From Amycolatopsis sacchari (lineage in GTDB: Bacteria; Actinomycetota; Actinomycetes; Mycobacteriales; Pseudonocardiaceae): DNA of 37,009 bases. Positions 23,857 through 32,383 of this stretch are shown here, in pieces. Position numbers and translations under genes: made by a program. Each line of letters opens with the position of its first letter. The stretch's first letter is position 1. The notes beneath the pieces were generated by a model. It saw only the letters and a list, made by a program, of their open reading frames with translations, was not told the origin of the DNA and searched no databases. The DNA lies in the NCBI RefSeq assembly GCF_900114035.1, contig NZ_FORP01000041.1, positions 1 through 37,009 on the forward strand. Direction: 5' to 3'.

Positions 23857-26800
23857 GTGCATCTCAAGAGTCTGACGCTGAAGGGCTTCAAGTCCTTCGC
23901 CTCGGCGACCACCCTGCGGTTCGAACCCGGCATCACCTGCGTCGTCGGGCCGAACGGCTCGGGCAAGTCGAACGTGCTCGACGCGCTGCGCTGGGTGATG
24001 GGCACGCAGGGTGCCAAGGACCTGCGTGGCGGCAAGATGGAGGACGTCATCTTCGCCGGCACCGCGGGCCGCGCCCCGCTCGGCCGCGCCGAGGTGACGC
24101 TGACCATCGACAACGCCGACGGCGCGCTGCCCATCGAGTACTCCGAGGTCTCCATCACGCGCCGCATGTTCCGCGACGGGGCCAGCGAGTACGAGATCAA
24201 CGGCAGCTCGTGCCGCCTGCTGGACATCCAGGAACTGCTGTCCGACTCCGGTATCGGCCGCGAGATGCACGTCATCGTCGGCCAGGGGCAGCTGTCCCAG
24301 ATCCTCGAATCCAAGCCCGAGGAGCGCCGCGCCTTCATCGAGGAGGCCGCCGGTGTGCTCAAGCACCGCAAGCGCAAGGAAAAGGCGCTGCGCAAGCTCA
24401 CCGCGATGCAGGGCAACCTCGACCGCCTCGGCGACCTGACCGCCGAGCTGCGCCGCCAGCTCAAGCCGCTGGGCAAGCAGGCCGAGATCGCCCGCAAGGC
24501 GCAGTCCGTGCAGGCCGAGCTGCGTGACGCGCGCCTGCGCCTGCTCGCCGACGACCTGGTGACGCAGCGCGCCGCGATCGCCAAGGAGGAGGCCGACGAG
24601 GCCACCGCCCGCGCCCGCCGCGCCGAGGTCGAGCAGGCATTGGAGCTGGTCAGCGCCGAGGAGAACCAGCTCGAAGCGCTCCTGGCCGAGGACGCGCCGC
24701 GCCTGGCCCAGACGCAGGACACCTGGTACAAGCTGTCCGCGCTGGCCGAGCGCCTGCGGGGCACCGTCCGGCTCGCCGTCGAGCGCCAGCGGCACCTGTC
24801 GTCCGACGTGGAGACGCAGCAGACCGGGCGTGACCCGGAGGAGCTGCTCGCCGAGGCCGAGCAGGTCGCGATGCGCGAGGAGGAGCTGAACGAGGCCGTC
24901 GCGCAGGCGCGGGCGATGCTGTCGGAGACCGTGCAGCGCCGTGAGCAGCTGGAGCACGCGGTGCAGGCGGCCGAGCGCGCGCACATGGCGGCGGTCCGCG
25001 CGATCGCCGACCGCCGCGAGGGGCTGGCGAAGCTGACCGGCCAGGTCGAGGCGCTGCGCAGCAAGAACGGCGCCACCGCGGACGAGATCGAGCGCCTCAC
25101 CGCCGCGATCGACGAGGCCGCGGCCCGCGCCGAGATCGCCGTCGAGGAGCTGGAGGAGGCGAAGGCCGAGGGCGGCGTCGAGGAGTCCGACGACGCCGAG
25201 CTCCAGGCCCGCCACGACCGCGCGGTCGAGGCGAACAACGCCGCCAAGGCCCGCGTCGAGGAGCTGGTGAAGGCCGAGCGGTCCGCCGAGCGCGAGATCG
25301 CGTCGGAGAAGGCCCGCGTGGACGCCCTGTCGATGGGGTTGCGCCGCAAGGACGGCGCGGGCGCGCTGCTCGGCGCGTCCGACCAGCTGCCGGGCCTGCT
25401 GGGCTCGGTCGCCGCGCTGCTCACCGTCGAGCCCGGGTACGAGGTCGCGCTCGCCGCGGCACTCGGCCCGGTCGCCGACGCCGTCGCCGTGCAGGGCGGT
25501 GAGGACGCGCTCGCCGCGCTGAAGTACTTGAAGGACAACGACTCCGGCCGTGCAGGCGTGCTGCTCGGCGGCCAGGAGTACACAGTGGACACCTCGTCGT
25601 GGCCGTCGCTGCCGGAGGGCGCGCGCTGGGCCCGCGAGGTCGTCACGGCGCCGGAAACGTTGCGTCCCGCGGTGGAGCGCGCGCTGGACCGCATCGCCGT
25701 GGTGTCCGATTTGGACACCGCGCGCCGGCTCGTCGCCGTGCACCCCGAGGTCAGCACGGTGACCGAAGAGGGCGACGTGTTCGGCGCGCACTGGGCGGTC
25801 GGTGGCTCGTCGCGCAGCGAGAGCGTCATCGAGGTGCAGGCCGCGGTCGACGAGGCGCAGGACCGGCTGCTCGCCGCCGAGCGCCTGCTGGAGCGCACGG
25901 CCGCCGAGCTGGAGGGTGCCCGCGCCGAGCAACAGGCCCGCCGTGAGGAAGTCGGCCAGGTCAAGGAAGCGCTCAACGAGGCCAAGGTCCGCAAGGCCCG
26001 CTCGTCGGAGCGGCTGAACCGGCTGCAGCAGGCCGCCCGCTCGGCCGAGGCCGAGGTGACGCGCTTGCACCAGCAGCGCGCGAAGGTCGAGAGCAGCAGG
26101 CAGGAAGCGGTCGAGAAGCTCGCCGAGCTGGAGGAGCGGCTGTCCGCCGTCGCCGAGGAGGCGGTGGACGAGGACCCGGACACCACCGAGCGCGACCAGA
26201 TGGCCGAGGAGCTGGCCGTCGTCCGCCAGGAGGAGGTCGAGGCGCGCCTCGCGCTGCGCACGGCCGAGGAGCGGGCACGCGGGATCGCGGGCCGGGCCGA
26301 GTCCCTGCGCCGCGCCGCGCACGCCGAGCAGCAGGCACGGGAACGCGCCGAACGCGCTCGCGCGCAGCGGGCGAAGGGTGCCGCGATCGCGGCCGCGGTG
26401 GTCGACGCCGGTGAGCTGGCGCTGGAGCGCATCGAGCAGTCGGTGCAGCGCGCCGCGGCCGAGCGCGACGAGGTGCAGGCCGCGCGCCAGGGCCGGGAAA
26501 CCGCGCTGGCGCAGGTGCGCAGCCGGGTCCGCGAGCTGACCGGCGAGCTGGAGAAGCTGACCGACGCGGTGCACCGCGACGAGGTGCTGCGGGCGGAGCA
26601 GCGGCTGCGCCTGGAGCAGCTGGAGACCAAGATCGCCGAGGACTTCGGCATCGGCCTGGAGGACCTGGTCGCCGAGTACGGCCCCGACGTGCCGGTGCCG
26701 CCCGGCGCGGCCGAGATGGCCGAGTACGAGGAGGCCCGCGAGCGCGGCGAGTCCGTGACGGCGCCGCCGCCGATCCCGTACGACCGGGCCACCCAGGAGC

Positions 26801-27453
26801 GCCGCGCGAAGCGGGCGGAGCGGGACCTGGCCACGCTGGGCAAGGTCAACCCGCTGGCGCTGGAGGAGTTCGCCGCGCTGGAGGAGCGCTACAAGTTCCT
26901 GTCCACGCAGCTGGAGGACCTCAAGGCCACCCGCAAGGACCTGCTGACGGTGATCAAGGAGGTGGACGACAAGATCCTGGAGGTCTTCACGTCCGCCTAC
27001 CACGACGTCGCGCGCGAGTTCGAGACCGTGTTCTCCGTGTTGTTCCCCGGCGGCGAGGGCCGCATGGTGCTCACGGAGCCGGACGACATGCTCGCCACCG
27101 GCGTGGACGTCGAAGCACGCCCGCCCGGCAAGAAGGTCAAGCGGCTGTCGCTGCTGTCGGGTGGCGAGAAGTCGCTCGTCGCGGTCGGCATGCTGGTCGC
27201 GATCTTCCGCGCCCGCCCTTCGCCCTTCTACGTCATGGACGAGGTCGAGGCCGCGCTGGACGACACCAACATGCGCCGCCTGATCGGCCTGCTGGAGCAG
27301 CTGCGCGACTCGTCGCAGCTGATCATCATCACGCACCAGAAACCGACGATGGAAATCGCGGACGCGCTGTACGGCGTGAGCATGCAGGGCGACGGGATCA
27401 CCAAGGTCATTTCGCAGCGGCTGCGTGAGGAAAAGGTCGAAACCGCTTCCTGA
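23857..27453 (+). CDS. smc: Chromosome segregation ATPase SMC
   Basis: 1198-aa condensin subunit that organises and segregates the chromosome with ScpA/ScpB. Walker A GPNGSGKS is at 31-38. Two long coiled coils (~165-490 and ~670-1010) flank the hinge, recognisable by LLGASDQLPGLLGSVA and [13 protein letters not shown]. The ABC signature LSGGEKS is at 1100-1106, and Walker B is FYVMDEVEAALDD. The GTG at 23857 gives the standard MHLKSLTLKGFKSF start. Complete. In many actinobacteria ftsY follows closely; here about 7.8 kb of other genes lie between. Confidence 0.98.
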   Translation: MHLKSLTLKGFKSFASATTLRFEPGITCVVGPNGSGKSNVLDALRWVMGTQGAKDLRGGKMEDVIFAGTAGRAPLGRAEVTLTIDNADGALPIEYSEVSITRRMFRDGASEYEINGSSCRLLDIQELLSDSGIGREMHVIVGQGQLSQILESKPEERRAFIEEAAGVLKHRKRKEKALRKLTAMQGNLDRLGDLTAELRRQLKPLGKQAEIARKAQSVQAELRDARLRLLADDLVTQRAAIAKEEADEATARARRAEVEQALELVSAEENQLEALLAEDAPRLAQTQDTWYKLSALAERLRGTVRLAVERQRHLSSDVETQQTGRDPEELLAEAEQVAMREEELNEAVAQARAMLSETVQRREQLEHAVQAAERAHMAAVRAIADRREGLAKLTGQVEALRSKNGATADEIERLTAAIDEAAARAEIAVEELEEAKAEGGVEESDDAELQARHDRAVEANNAAKARVEELVKAERSAEREIASEKARVDALSMGLRRKDGAGALLGASDQLPGLLGSVAALLTVEPGYEVALAAALGPVADAVAVQGGEDALAALKYLKDNDSGRAGVLLGGQEYTVDTSSWPSLPEGARWAREVVTAPETLRPAVERALDRIAVVSDLDTARRLVAVHPEVSTVTEEGDVFGAHWAVGGSSRSESVIEVQAAVDEAQDRLLAAERLLERTAAELEGARAEQQARREEVGQVKEALNEAKVRKARSSERLNRLQQAARSAEAEVTRLHQQRAKVESSRQEAVEKLAELEERLSAVAEEAVDEDPDTTERDQMAEELAVVRQEEVEARLALRTAEERARGIAGRAESLRRAAHAEQQARERAERARAQRAKGAAIAAAVVDAGELALERIEQSVQRAAAERDEVQAARQGRETALAQVRSRVRELTGELEKLTDAVHRDEVLRAEQRLRLEQLETKIAEDFGIGLEDLVAEYGPDVPVPPGAAEMAEYEEARERGESVTAPPPIPYDRATQERRAKRAERDLATLGKVNPLALEEFAALEERYKFLSTQLEDLKATRKDLLTVIKEVDDKILEVFTSAYHDVAREFETVFSVLFPGGEGRMVLTEPDDMLATGVDVEARPPGKKVKRLSLLSGGEKSLVAVGMLVAIFRARPSPFYVMDEVEAALDDTNMRRLIGLLEQLRDSSQLIIITHQKPTMEIADALYGVSMQGDGITKVISQRLREEKVETAS

Positions 27454-27460
27454 GCGAATA

Positions 27461-27493
27461 CGCCCGATCGGGGCGGCGTGAAAAATCTTTCAC
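27461..27493 (+). terminator. Hairpins after smc
   Basis: CGCCCGATCGGGGCG (27461-27475) and GTGAAAAATCTTTCAC (27478-27493) each form a short stem. They begin 8 bp after the smc stop. Probable transcription end, though there is no clear T-run. Confidence 0.35.
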
Positions 27494-27568
27494 GGGTACT
27501 CACGCTGCGTGCTGGTTCAAACCACCCGGGTGGCTCTAGACGCTGTCGTCGGCGGAGCCCTACCGTCG

Positions 27569-27580
27569 GAAAACGTTTTC
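27569..27580. promoter_or_regulatory. LacI/GalR-type operator upstream of the GH172 gene
   Basis: GAAAACGTTTTC is a perfect 12-bp palindrome with the central CG typical of LacI/GalR-family sugar regulators. It lies 33 bp before the GTG. A possible promoter (TAGACG 27537-27542, 18 bp, TACCGT 27561-27566) would put the transcription start inside the palindrome, so binding would repress. No LacI gene is in the window. Confidence 0.6.
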
Positions 27581-27613
27581 TCACCCCGTCCCCGCCGCGC
27601 AGGAGCCCCCGCC

Positions 27614-30127
27614 GTGCCCACCGTCGTGCACAGGAAAACCCTGGTCGCCATTGCTGTTCTGGTGCTCGCACTGCTCGTGCCGGGCCACGCCTCCGCGGCG
27701 CCGCCGCCGGCGCTGCCGAAGGGCCCCGTCGGCTGGGACACCTACCGCACGATGTCCGCGCTGGCGCAGCTGCGGCCGGGTGCCCAGCTGAAACAGTTTT
27801 CGAGCTTCGACCGGACCGGGAACAACGACGACGGTTTCAACGGGACCTATTCCTGCCTGCGTCAGGACGATGAGGGTTGTGTGATCGCGGAATCGCTCGC
27901 ACCCGGGGAAATCTCATCGATCTGGTTCACCTACGCCTCGAACTCCGTCGCCCCGATCGGCCGGATCACGGTCGAGCTCGACGGGCGTACCGTGCTTTCC
28001 GGCTCACTTCAGGACATCGTGGACGGCAAGCGCGGCGCGCCTTTCGTGTGGCCGCTCGTCGGCAACAGCGCCGACACGATGGGCGGCGCGGTGATCAAGG
28101 TGCCCATGCCCCACACGCACTCGATGCGGGTCACCACCGAGCACAACCCGCACTTCTACCACGTCGCCTACCGGCAGTTCGCCGACGCGACGGGGGTGCG
28201 CACCTTCGACCCGACCGACAAGGCGACCGACGTCCTGCAACGGCTGCGGGGTTACGGCGTGCGCGACCCGAAGCCCGCCGCGCCCGGTGCGCGGACGCAG
28301 CACACGGCGGTGGCGCTCGCGCCCGGTGCCGCGGTCACGCTGCCGGTGAACGGCCCCGGCCGGATCGACCAGCTCGCGCTGCGCCTGCCGCAGGTGGTCG
28401 CCGCGCCCGCGGTGTACGACGACGGACGGGCCTTCGCGCAAGGCGGGAGTTCCTTCGCCGCGAGCATTTCCCCCGCCAACGACGGGATCCGGATCACCCG
28501 CCGCTACGACGCCGGGATCGGGCAGCAGCGGGCGAGCGTGACCGTCGACGGGCAGCAGGCGGGGGAGTGGGACAGCGGCGCGGCCGCCCCCGGCGGGCGC
28601 TGGGCCGAGCAGACGATCGACGTCCCCGCCGCGCTCACCGCCCACCGGTCCTCGGTGCGGATCGCGAGCACGTTCGTGTCCTCGGCCCTGGACGTCAACG
28701 AGTTCCGGTACGAGATCCACAGCAAGATCGGCGGCGAGTGGGTGCGCACCGACATCATGGACGTCGGGCCGAACCACCCGAGCGACGAGGCCGTGCACGG
28801 CTACCGGATCACCGGCCAGACGTGGGCCGGGCTGCAGAACTTCCGCTACGCCACCGACGCCGGGCAGGTCGCGGCCTCCGACGCGGTGCTGGACGGGCTG
28901 CGGTTGCGGATCACCTTCGACGGGCAGACCACTGTGGACGCTCCCGTCGGTGAGTTCTTCGGTTCCGGGCTCGGGAAGTACGCGTCGCGGACGCTCCTGC
29001 ACTCGATCGACACCACCGAGGACGGCGCTTTCACGTCGTGGTGGCCGATGCCCTACCGGCAGCGGGCGGTCGTCGAGCTGGTCAACACCTCGCAGGTGCC
29101 GGTCGGCGCGGGCGACCTCGCCGTCACGGCGGCGCCCGACGGGTCCGTCTCGAACGGCCTGACGCGTGGCGAACTGGGGTACTTCCACGCCACGCAGCAC
29201 CGCGGGGACACCGTGACGGGGCAGGACTGGAACTTCCTGAACACGCAGGGGCGAGGCCTGTTCTACGGTGTGACGACGAGCATGCGCGGGCACATCCCAC
29301 CGGGTCCCGTGCACCAGATGAACTTCCTCGAAGGCGACGAGCGCGTCTATCCGGACGGCACGGCGAGCCCCATCGAATACGGCACGGGCTCGGAGGACTT
29401 CTACGAGTCCGGCTGGTACTTCCAGGACGCGCGGGACGGCGGTGTGGAGGGCGTGCCCTACGCGATGCCGCAGGCGGGGCTCGTCAGCCACGAGAACGGG
29501 ACGGACGGCTGCCAGTACGTGTGCCTCAACGCGTACCGGCTCATGATCGGGGACGCGGTGCCGTTCGGCGCCGGGGTCGAGTTCGACATCGAGCACGGTG
29601 ACCGGTCGCAGATGCCGGCGGACTACAGCTCCACGGCGTACTGGTACGGGCAGGCGCAGCCGTCGCTGAAGCGGTCCGACGTGATCGACCTCGCCGACGA
29701 CGGGTCCCGCCTCGACCACGGCTACTCGGCCCCCGGCGAGACGCGGACGGCCCTGACCTCGACCTTCGAGGGCAAGGCGGACCGTGCGCCGGTCGACGGC
29801 ACGGTCGCGACGACCACGGGCACGGTCACCTTCACCGCCCGCGTGGACCAGGGCAACCAGGGGGTGCGGCTGCGGCGCCTGTCCGACCAGTCGAAGGCCT
29901 TCCAGCACGCGGCGGTCTTCGTGGACGGGCAGCCGGCGGGGGAGTGGTACCAGCCGCTGGGCAACACGTATTCGCGCTGGCTGGAGGACTCCTTCGACCT
30001 GCCACCGGCGCTCACGGCGGGCCGCTCCTCGGTGGAGGTGCGCCTCGAACCGGTCGTGGGCGCGCCGGCGTGGTCGGGCGCGCGCTACTCGGTGTTCTCC
30101 CACACGCTCACGCCGCCCGCCGACTGA
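27614..30127 (+). CDS. Secreted DUF2961 protein (glycoside hydrolase family 172)
   Basis: 837 aa with a signal peptide (KTLVAIAVLVLALLVPGHASA, cleaved near 28). DUF2961 is now GH172, whose members cleave alpha-fructofuranosides or the D-arabinan of mycolata cell walls. The core shows FDRTGNNDDGFNGTYSC, SWWPMPY (~475-481), and YGTGSEDFYESGWYF with E594 as a likely catalytic Glu. A module around VDGQQAGEW (310-318) recurs around VDGQPAGEW (770-778), each followed by RW, D, P-x-ALTA-x-RSSV; this looks like an internally duplicated beta-sandwich. GTG 27614 has AGGAG at 27601-27605. It lies downstream of a LacI-type palindrome. The 3' end overlaps the next gene antisense by 43 bp. The substrate is inference. 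Confidence 0.88.
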   Translation: MPTVVHRKTLVAIAVLVLALLVPGHASAAPPPALPKGPVGWDTYRTMSALAQLRPGAQLKQFSSFDRTGNNDDGFNGTYSCLRQDDEGCVIAESLAPGEISSIWFTYASNSVAPIGRITVELDGRTVLSGSLQDIVDGKRGAPFVWPLVGNSADTMGGAVIKVPMPHTHSMRVTTEHNPHFYHVAYRQFADATGVRTFDPTDKATDVLQRLRGYGVRDPKPAAPGARTQHTAVALAPGAAVTLPVNGPGRIDQLALRLPQVVAAPAVYDDGRAFAQGGSSFAASISPANDGIRITRRYDAGIGQQRASVTVDGQQAGEWDSGAAAPGGRWAEQTIDVPAALTAHRSSVRIASTFVSSALDVNEFRYEIHSKIGGEWVRTDIMDVGPNHPSDEAVHGYRITGQTWAGLQNFRYATDAGQVAASDAVLDGLRLRITFDGQTTVDAPVGEFFGSGLGKYASRTLLHSIDTTEDGAFTSWWPMPYRQRAVVELVNTSQVPVGAGDLAVTAAPDGSVSNGLTRGELGYFHATQHRGDTVTGQDWNFLNTQGRGLFYGVTTSMRGHIPPGPVHQMNFLEGDERVYPDGTASPIEYGTGSEDFYESGWYFQDARDGGVEGVPYAMPQAGLVSHENGTDGCQYVCLNAYRLMIGDAVPFGAGVEFDIEHGDRSQMPADYSSTAYWYGQAQPSLKRSDVIDLADDGSRLDHGYSAPGETRTALTSTFEGKADRAPVDGTVATTTGTVTFTARVDQGNQGVRLRRLSDQSKAFQHAAVFVDGQPAGEWYQPLGNTYSRWLEDSFDLPPALTAGRSSVEVRLEPVVGAPAWSGARYSVFSHTLTPPAD

Positions 30128-30525
30128 TCGCGGGTGAGCCGCTCCGCGAGATCCGGCCGGTTGCCGTCGGTGCTGAACACCGGCCGGGTCCCGGGGCCGC
30201 GGCGTCCACTGAGGACGTCCCGCACGAACGCGGCCACCACTTCCGGTGCGGGGACCGGGTTTTCGCCGCCGAGGTAGGCCAGCACCCTGGGCTGGGCGCC
30301 CGGGTCGGTCTCCACGGCCACCGCCCACCCGCTGCCTTCGCTCCAGACCAGCATCAGGTCCTCGCCGGGCCGCTGCGGCGTCCGCCGGAGCGCCACGTAG
30401 GCGGTGGCGGTGTCGCTGATCTCGAAGCTGGTGCCCTGCTCGGGCAGGTCGAGCGCGGCGGCGATCGACTCGACGTACCCGGCGAGGCCCTGGCCGAGCT
30501 CGTGGGTGGCGTCGGTGTGGTCCAT
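30085..30525 (-). CDS. DUF6292-like small protein
   Basis: 146 aa, cytosolic, no membrane segment. The ATG at 30525 (MDHTDATHELG) is chosen because upstream in-frame sequence is Arg/Pro-rich and looks non-coding. FEISDTATAYVALRRTP, DLMLVWSEGSGWAVAVETDP and VLAYLGGENPVPAPEVVAAFV are what I associate with the DUF6292 family of Pseudonocardiaceae. No function is known. The last 43 bp overlap the convergent GH172 gene. The family name is from memory, at moderate confidence; the coding call is firmer. Confidence 0.7.
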   Translation of the reverse strand: MDHTDATHELGQGLAGYVESIAAALDLPEQGTSFEISDTATAYVALRRTPQRPGEDLMLVWSEGSGWAVAVETDPGAQPRVLAYLGGENPVPAPEVVAAFVRDVLSGRRGPGTRPVFSTDGNRPDLAERLTRDQSAGGVSVWENTE

Positions 30526-30683
30526 GGCTCTCACTTTAGGGGGATGCTCGCGCCGCCGCCCTGCTTGCGCGTACGGTGGGGGAGGACGGACCACCGGATC
30601 ACGGTGTGGAGTACCGTCCGATCCCTTTCGCGGCTCGCCGGGTTCCTCCCGGGCCGCCCTGCGCTTTTCCGAGGAGTTCCGCT

Positions 30684-30809
30684 TTGACCGCACCCGATCC
30701 GGCCGACCAGCCCCTGTTCAGCCACCGCACGGACGACGAGCCGGTGGTCTACCCGGCGCCCGTCCGCGAGCAGGACCTCGACGCGCCCTTCTCGGCGCCG
30801 GCCGACTGA
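30684..30809 (+). CDS. Possible 41-aa acidic peptide
   Basis: TTG at 30684 has GAGGAG at 30671-30676, and the reading frame encodes LTAPDPADQPLFSHRTDDEP plus 21 more residues to PFSAPAD. It is acidic and Pro-rich, with no membrane segment. The good ribosome binding site and its place in an otherwise empty gap support it. Against it, the 3' 61 bp overlap the TetR gene antisense, and I do not recognise a family. Confidence 0.4.
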   Translation: MTAPDPADQPLFSHRTDDEPVVYPAPVREQDLDAPFSAPAD

Positions 30810-31369
30810 CGGGCCAGCGCCAGCAGTTCCCCCAGCACCTCGGCCGCGATGTCGGCGAGCGAGCGCTGCTCGTCCTCGCGGATCCACTGCGTGAACGCGA
30901 TCCCGAACACCGTCGCGCCCGACTCCGCGGCCAGCGTGGCCGCGGTTTGGTCGACGCCGCGCTCGCGCAGCGCCGCCGCGACGTCCTTGGCGACGCTCGC
31001 CAGCTTGTGCCGTTCGCGCTCCCGCAACGCGGGGTTCTGATCGATCACCGACTGCCGGAGCCGCGAGGAGGCCCGGCGTTCGTCGGGGAAGAACGAGGAC
31101 GCGGACCGCAGGCCGGAGGCGACGACCTCCATCGGTGACGCGTCCGGTGGTGCGCCGGTCACGCCGTCGAGGAACGCACGGGCGAAGACCTGCTGCCCGT
31201 GGAAGAGGACCTCGCGTTTGTCGCTGAAGTGACGGAAGAACGTGCGTTCGGTCAGGCCGACGGACCGCGCGATCTCCGTCGCGGTCGTCTGCTCGAACCC
31301 GCGGGTGGCGAACAGTTCGAGCGCTGCCTGCTGCAGCCGTTCCGCCGCTCCGGGCTCCCAACGCGCCAT
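30749..31369 (-). CDS. TetR/AcrR-family transcriptional regulator
   Basis: 206-aa repressor. The N-terminal helix-turn-helix is clear: AALELFATRGFEQTTATEIA, then RSVGLTERTFFRHFSDKREVL (~28-48). The C-terminal part is a variable ligand-binding domain. ATG 31369 has GGAGG just upstream. It is divergent from the SDR gene at 31480, and a perfect inverted repeat lies between them, so it most likely represses both. The inducer is unknown. Confidence 0.93.
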   Translation of the reverse strand: MARWEPGAAERLQQAALELFATRGFEQTTATEIARSVGLTERTFFRHFSDKREVLFHGQQVFARAFLDGVTGAPPDASPMEVVASGLRSASSFFPDERRASSRLRQSVIDQNPALRERERHKLASVAKDVAAALRERGVDQTAATLAAESGATVFGIAFTQWIREDEQRSLADIAAEVLGELLALARQSAGAEKGASRSCSRTGAG

Positions 31370-31411
31370 GCCTCCGAGTGTAGTGATGGCAGTCGCTGAC
31401 TTCGCGGCGTA

Positions 31412-31451
31412 CAGTGATGTCTGTGGTTGACGTCAGTCGCAGACATCACTG
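31412..31451. promoter_or_regulatory. TetR operator between TetR and SDR genes
   Basis: CAGTGATGTCTG (31412-31423) and CAGACATCACTG (31440-31451) are perfect 12-bp inverted arms with a 16-bp spacer. TTGACG (31427-31432) in the spacer could be the -35 of the SDR gene. A further AGTGATG half-site lies at 31382-31388 near the TetR start. Confidence 0.75.
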
Positions 31452-31479
31452 AACTTCGAGCCCTGAGGAGAACAGGCTC

Positions 31480-32376
31480 ATGCGCGTTTTCGTCACCGGA
31501 GCGTCCGGGTGGATCGGTTCCGCGGTGGTCGAGGAGTTGCTCGCCACCGGTCACGAGGTCACCGGGCTGGCCAGGTCCGACGCCTCGGCCGCCGCCGTCG
31601 AGGCGAAGGGTGCCCGCGTCCTGCGCGGTGACCTCGACGACCTCGACCGCATCCGGCTCGGGGCACGGGAGTCCGAGGCCGTGATCCACCTCGCGAACAA
31701 GCACGACTGGTCCGACCCCGCCGGCACCAACGCCGCCGAACGGGCCGCGGTGCAGACGATCGGCGACACGCTCGCGGACAGCGGGCGGCCGTTCCTGGTC
31801 GCCGCGGGCATTGCGGGCCTCGTCCAGGGCAGGCCCGCCACCGAGGACGACCCCTCCCCGTTCCACGGCCCGGATGCACCCCGTGGCGGCAGCGAGAACC
31901 TCACGCTGGAGTTCGCCGAGCGCGGCGTGCGGTCCGTGAGCCTGCGCTTCGCGCCGACCGTGCACGGCACCGGCGACCACGGGTTCATCGCGGCCCTCGG
32001 CGCGATCGCCCGGGAGAAGGGCGTTTCCGGCTACGTCGGTGACGGCACGCACCGGTGGGCCGCGGTGCACGTGCGTGACGCCGCACGGCTGGTCGCACTG
32101 GGCCTGGCAAAGGCACCGGCGGGCGTGCGCCTGCACGCCGTCGCCGAGGAAGGCGTGCCGACCCGCGAGATCGCCGAGGGGATCGGGCGCGCGTTCGACC
32201 TCCCCGTGGCGTCGATCGACCCGGCCGACGTCCAGGACCACTTCGGCTGGCTCGGCACGTTCTTCGGCGCGGACCTCGCGGCGACCAGCGCGGCGACGCG
32301 CGAGCTCCTCGGCTGGACGCCCACCGGCCCCGCGCTCCTCGAGGACCTCGCCGCGGGCGCCTACGCGGTGGGATGA
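31480..32376 (+). CDS. NAD(P)-dependent SDR-family epimerase/reductase (extended/atypical)
   Basis: 298-aa Rossmann enzyme. The nucleotide-binding motif is TGASGWIG (G7, G10, G13). R32 after the second strand (LARSD) suggests NADP preference. The classical YxxxK is absent: the expected place reads PRGGSENLTLEF, as in atypical SDRs related to NAD-dependent epimerases that use Ser/Glu here. ATG 31480 has GAGGAG at 31465-31470. It is divergent from and probably repressed by the TetR protein. The end lies 7 bp from the convergent symporter. The substrate is unknown. Confidence 0.9.
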   Translation: MRVFVTGASGWIGSAVVEELLATGHEVTGLARSDASAAAVEAKGARVLRGDLDDLDRIRLGARESEAVIHLANKHDWSDPAGTNAAERAAVQTIGDTLADSGRPFLVAAGIAGLVQGRPATEDDPSPFHGPDAPRGGSENLTLEFAERGVRSVSLRFAPTVHGTGDHGFIAALGAIAREKGVSGYVGDGTHRWAAVHVRDAARLVALGLAKAPAGVRLHAVAEEGVPTREIAEGIGRAFDLPVASIDPADVQDHFGWLGTFFGADLAATSAATRELLGWTPTGPALLEDLAAGAYAVG

Positions 32377-32383
32377 CGGCGGT

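Noticed and set aside
23692..27336. Very long minus-strand reading frames opposite smc
   Set aside because: GC-rich third positions leave antisense frames open. The plus strand encodes a complete SMC with all motifs, and the antisense products are low-complexity Leu/Arg/Gly sequence.
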